This document shows, in pieces, positions 33,475-35,050 of a stretch of 35,050 nt of DNA. Below the pieces are notes generated by a model. It did not search any database, was not told the DNA's origin, and was given only the letters and a program-made list of their open reading frames with translations. The stretch lies in contig JASEGR010000027.1 in NCBI GenBank assembly GCA_030017955.1, forward strand, positions 1-35,050, read 5' to 3'. This DNA is from Candidatus Eisenbacteria bacterium (lineage in GTDB: Bacteria; Eisenbacteria; RBG-16-71-46; JASEGR01). The stretch's first letter is position 1, and each line of letters starts with the position of its first letter. The translations under genes and the position numbers were made by a program.

Positions 33475-33527
33475 CTTCCCTGATCTTCCTCTCCCGCGTG
33501 CGGGAGAGGACTGAGGTGAGGGTCCCG
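33475..33527. repeat. Dispersed palindromic repeat, copy G
   Basis: CCTCTCCCGC-GT-GCGGGAGAGG (33488-33509) is a perfect palindrome whose arms differ from copies A and D-F by compensating changes. GGTGAGG follows. It lies 10 nt past the uppP stop. Confidence 0.8.
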
Positions 33528-33536
33528 GGAGCAGCT

Positions 33537-34331
33537 TCATCTCAGGAAATAGAGTGAGGCAAGAACTCCCGCTACCAGGCAGTACACTCCGAAATATTCA
33601 AAGGCGCCCCTCCTCACAAGACGAAAGAGCGCCAACACAGAAAGGCACCCGAATAGAAAAGAGGATATGGCCGAGGCAATAAGGTACGCCGGAGCTATTA
33701 CCTCCGCCTGCGAAATCTTTGGAAGCTCAACAACGGCGGCACCAGCGATGGCAACAATCGAAAGGAGAAAGGACATCTTGAGCGCTGTCTCCCGCCGCAA
33801 TCCCAAGAGAATACCGGTTCCAATCGTCGAGCCGGAACGCGAAATCCCAGGCAATATCGCGACAGCTTGGGCAAGCCCGACGTAAAGCCAGTCCCGCTTT
33901 CTCGCTTCCCTTCCCTCTCCTGATTTCCGTCTTGTCACGAGAAGGAACACACCGGTGAGAAAAAGAGCTATTCCCGCGAAATCCGGCTTCGAAAAGGTAC
34001 TCTCCAATGCTGATTTGAATGTAAGCCCTATGATTACCGCAGGCAGTGTGCCAACTATGATTCCAAGGACTCTCTCCCGTTCATCGATTCCATGCGCGCG
34101 TTTTTTTCTCCTGGAAGAGAAAAGATAGGCGAGAATCCCCACAACATCCTTCCTCAGCAGTACAAGAACAGAGAGAAGGGTGCCGAGATGCAGTGCCACC
34201 TCAAGGCTTGCACCCGCTGTTCTAATTCCAAAGATTGATTTTGCAAAAACCAGATGAGCTGAACTGCTCACCGGGAGGAACTCGGTTGTCCCCTGGATTG
34301 CTCCGAGAAGCAGGCCTTGAAAAAGTGTCAT
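33537..34331 (-). CDS. uppP: Undecaprenyl-diphosphatase
   Basis: UppP (BacA) removes a phosphate from undecaprenyl pyrophosphate to recycle the lipid carrier used for peptidoglycan and surface glycans; the window's sugar transferase would draw on the same pool. The 264-residue membrane protein has about seven or eight hydrophobic helices. Both family motifs are present: QGTTEFLPVSSSAHL near the N-terminus (catalytic Glu, Ser and His region) and LPGISRSGSTIG around residue 170. The ATG at 34331 gives the usual MTLFQGLLLGAIQG start. It follows an unknown acidic protein gene by 64 nt on the same strand, and three palindromic repeats follow its stop. Family members can confer bacitracin tolerance. 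Identification is firm. Confidence 0.96.
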   Translation of the reverse strand: MTLFQGLLLGAIQGTTEFLPVSSSAHLVFAKSIFGIRTAGASLEVALHLGTLLSVLVLLRKDVVGILAYLFSSRRKKRAHGIDERERVLGIIVGTLPAVIIGLTFKSALESTFSKPDFAGIALFLTGVFLLVTRRKSGEGREARKRDWLYVGLAQAVAILPGISRSGSTIGTGILLGLRRETALKMSFLLSIVAIAGAAVVELPKISQAEVIAPAYLIASAISSFLFGCLSVLALFRLVRRGAFEYFGVYCLVAGVLASLYFLR

Positions 34332-34395
34332 CTCTTGGTCTCCATGAGAGGCAGCTGATTTGCGGAGTCAGGCGAGGGTTTCTTCAACGGCAATC

Positions 34396-34845
34396 TTATG
34401 ATCTGAAAGGGAGAACTTCTTCTCTCCCGACAGACTCTGGGGAATCACTTCTTTCCAGGAGCCTTCTTACCCACACACCTTTCTTTGTGGCAACCGTCAG
34501 GTTGACGTCCTTGCCCTTGCTGAAATGGGAGACAAGGTTCTCCTTGAGCTGCTCGGCTTCACTCGAAAGGAAATACCGGCAAATTCTCTTGAACATGCCG
34601 CGCTCTTCTTCAAACACAAGTAGGATGACTTCATCAACCTCGTCAACTTTCTCTTCCGAAGAAATCACGCCTTCCGCTTCATCATTATCCATCCAGAGTG
34701 AAGAAACCGGGCTCTCAATGTCGAAGCCGTGTTTTTCAGTCATGAGGTACTGCCACAGCTCAAAGACTTCACTGGGCACATACCTCACACTTCGAGAGGA
34801 GCCTTTCTTCCTGACTTCACACCTGACTAACTTCTCGCTCGCCAC
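34396..34845 (-). CDS. Acidic protein of unknown function
   Basis: A 149-residue soluble protein I do not recognise. It starts with a basic segment (VRCEVRKKGSSRSVRYVPSEVFELW). The middle is acidic (SSLWMDNDEAEGVISSEEKVDEVDEV), followed by helices rich in Glu and Lys (FEEERGMFKRICRYFLSSEAEQLKENL), and it ends in a mixed tail. There is no signal peptide or membrane segment. The GTG start at 34845 has only a distant GGGAGG site. A promoter TTGACA-N17-TAGACT lies at 34888-34916. Its place directly upstream of uppP suggests cotranscription, but no functional link is evident. Confidence 0.7.
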   Translation of the reverse strand: MASEKLVRCEVRKKGSSRSVRYVPSEVFELWQYLMTEKHGFDIESPVSSLWMDNDEAEGVISSEEKVDEVDEVILLVFEEERGMFKRICRYFLSSEAEQLKENLVSHFSKGKDVNLTVATKKGVWVRRLLERSDSPESVGREEVLPFRS

Positions 34846-34887
34846 AGGTTAGTTTTCCTCCCGATTTGGAATGAACCTTCGAGCGGC

Positions 34888-34916
34888 AGTCTATTGGGAG
34901 GTGCCTGTCATGTCAA
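34888..34916 (-). promoter_or_regulatory. Candidate promoter for the acidic protein and uppP
   Basis: On the minus strand a perfect TTGACA (34916-34911), a 17-nt spacer and TAGACT (34893-34888, 4 of 6). The predicted leader before the GTG at 34845 is about 35 nt. Confidence 0.5.
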
Positions 34917-35017
34917 TCAATAAAGATGTTGGTACGGCCGTGCGCGCAGTACATGGAGGGGTGCGACGGCGCAGGGATGCAAATCTCCACATCCTTAGTG
35001 TGCCGTCCCAGAAATAA
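34910..35017 (+). CDS. Possible small 35-residue ORF
   Basis: An ATG at 34910 follows a strong ribosome site GGGAGGTG by 6 nt and opens a 35-codon frame, ending TAA at 35015-35017. The peptide is basic in the middle (GGVRRRRDANLHIL). It resembles no family I know. Its 3' end coincides with the AGTGTGCCGTCCC motif that echoes the left-edge repeat, so it could belong to a mobile element or be chance. Confidence 0.25.
   Translation: MSINKDVGTAVRAVHGGVRRRRDANLHILSVPSQK
34997..35015 (+). repeat. Motif related to the left-edge inverted repeat
   Basis: AGTGT-GCC-GTCCC-A-GAAAT. On the minus strand the left-edge repeat reads AGTGT-CGT-GTCCC-G-GAAAT, so two 5-nt blocks and the GAAAT block are shared in order and spacing. 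No inverted partner is seen before the window ends. Confidence 0.4.
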
Positions 35018-35050
35018 CTTGACGAAATGCAGGGTGTTTCATAAGGCACA

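Noticed and set aside
33382-33527. The three consecutive repeats read as a CRISPR array
   Set aside because: Repeats are about 20 nt palindromes with short unequal spacers, the same unit occurs singly elsewhere, and no cas gene is present.

Overview
The window looks like chromosome from an uncultured Gram-negative (diderm), probably anaerobic bacterium of mid-range GC content. Outer-membrane export proteins (Wza-like, Wzi-like), UppP and a Tat translocase subunit indicate a diderm envelope. A 2-hydroxyacyl-CoA dehydratase activase-type gene trio indicates anaerobic, iron-sulfur based chemistry. I cannot name the phylum from sequence alone. GTG and TTG starts are common, and small palindromic repeats are scattered between genes.

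Left part (1-10273, all on the minus strand): a housekeeping block, in transcription order valS, a secreted DUF4139 protein, uvrB, nadC, birA, nrdR, tatC and coaX. uvrB/nadC overlap by 4 nt and nadC/birA abut, so these three are almost certainly one transcript. Three gaps in the block carry inverted-repeat elements, and a 15-bp perfect inverted repeat lies at the left edge.

Middle part (10400-26260): mainly envelope polysaccharide genes. They are a methyltransferase interrupted by one in-frame amber codon, a Wzi-like outer-membrane barrel protein, a divergent activase/DUF2229/HgdB-like operon (13075-16268), then a plus-strand export operon (multi-SLBB Wza-like protein, Wzz-like protein, ArnT-like membrane protein) and an initiating sugar transferase with its own strong ribosome binding site. 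Facing them on the minus strand is a WbpB/WbpD/WbpE-type trio (oxidoreductase, acetyltransferase, aminotransferase) for a 3-acetamido sugar nucleotide.

Right part (26295-33324, minus strand): a dense regulatory cluster. In order of transcription it has a FlgM-like anti-sigma factor, an NtrB-like kinase, an NtrC-like sigma-54 activator, then a lone receiver, a lone sigma region-4 protein, a FliA/WhiG-type sigma factor and a REC-GAF-kinase hybrid. A near-consensus sigma-54 promoter (29620-29634) precedes the lone receiver, right after the NtrC-like gene. A near-consensus sigma-28 promoter (33336-33362) precedes the FlgM-like gene. This suggests the cascade kinase -> NtrC -> sigma-54 -> sigma-28 <-> FlgM, with no flagellar structural gene in the window. 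The amino-sugar trio starts only 35 nt after the hybrid kinase and may be read from the same transcript. uppP and an unknown acidic protein close the window.
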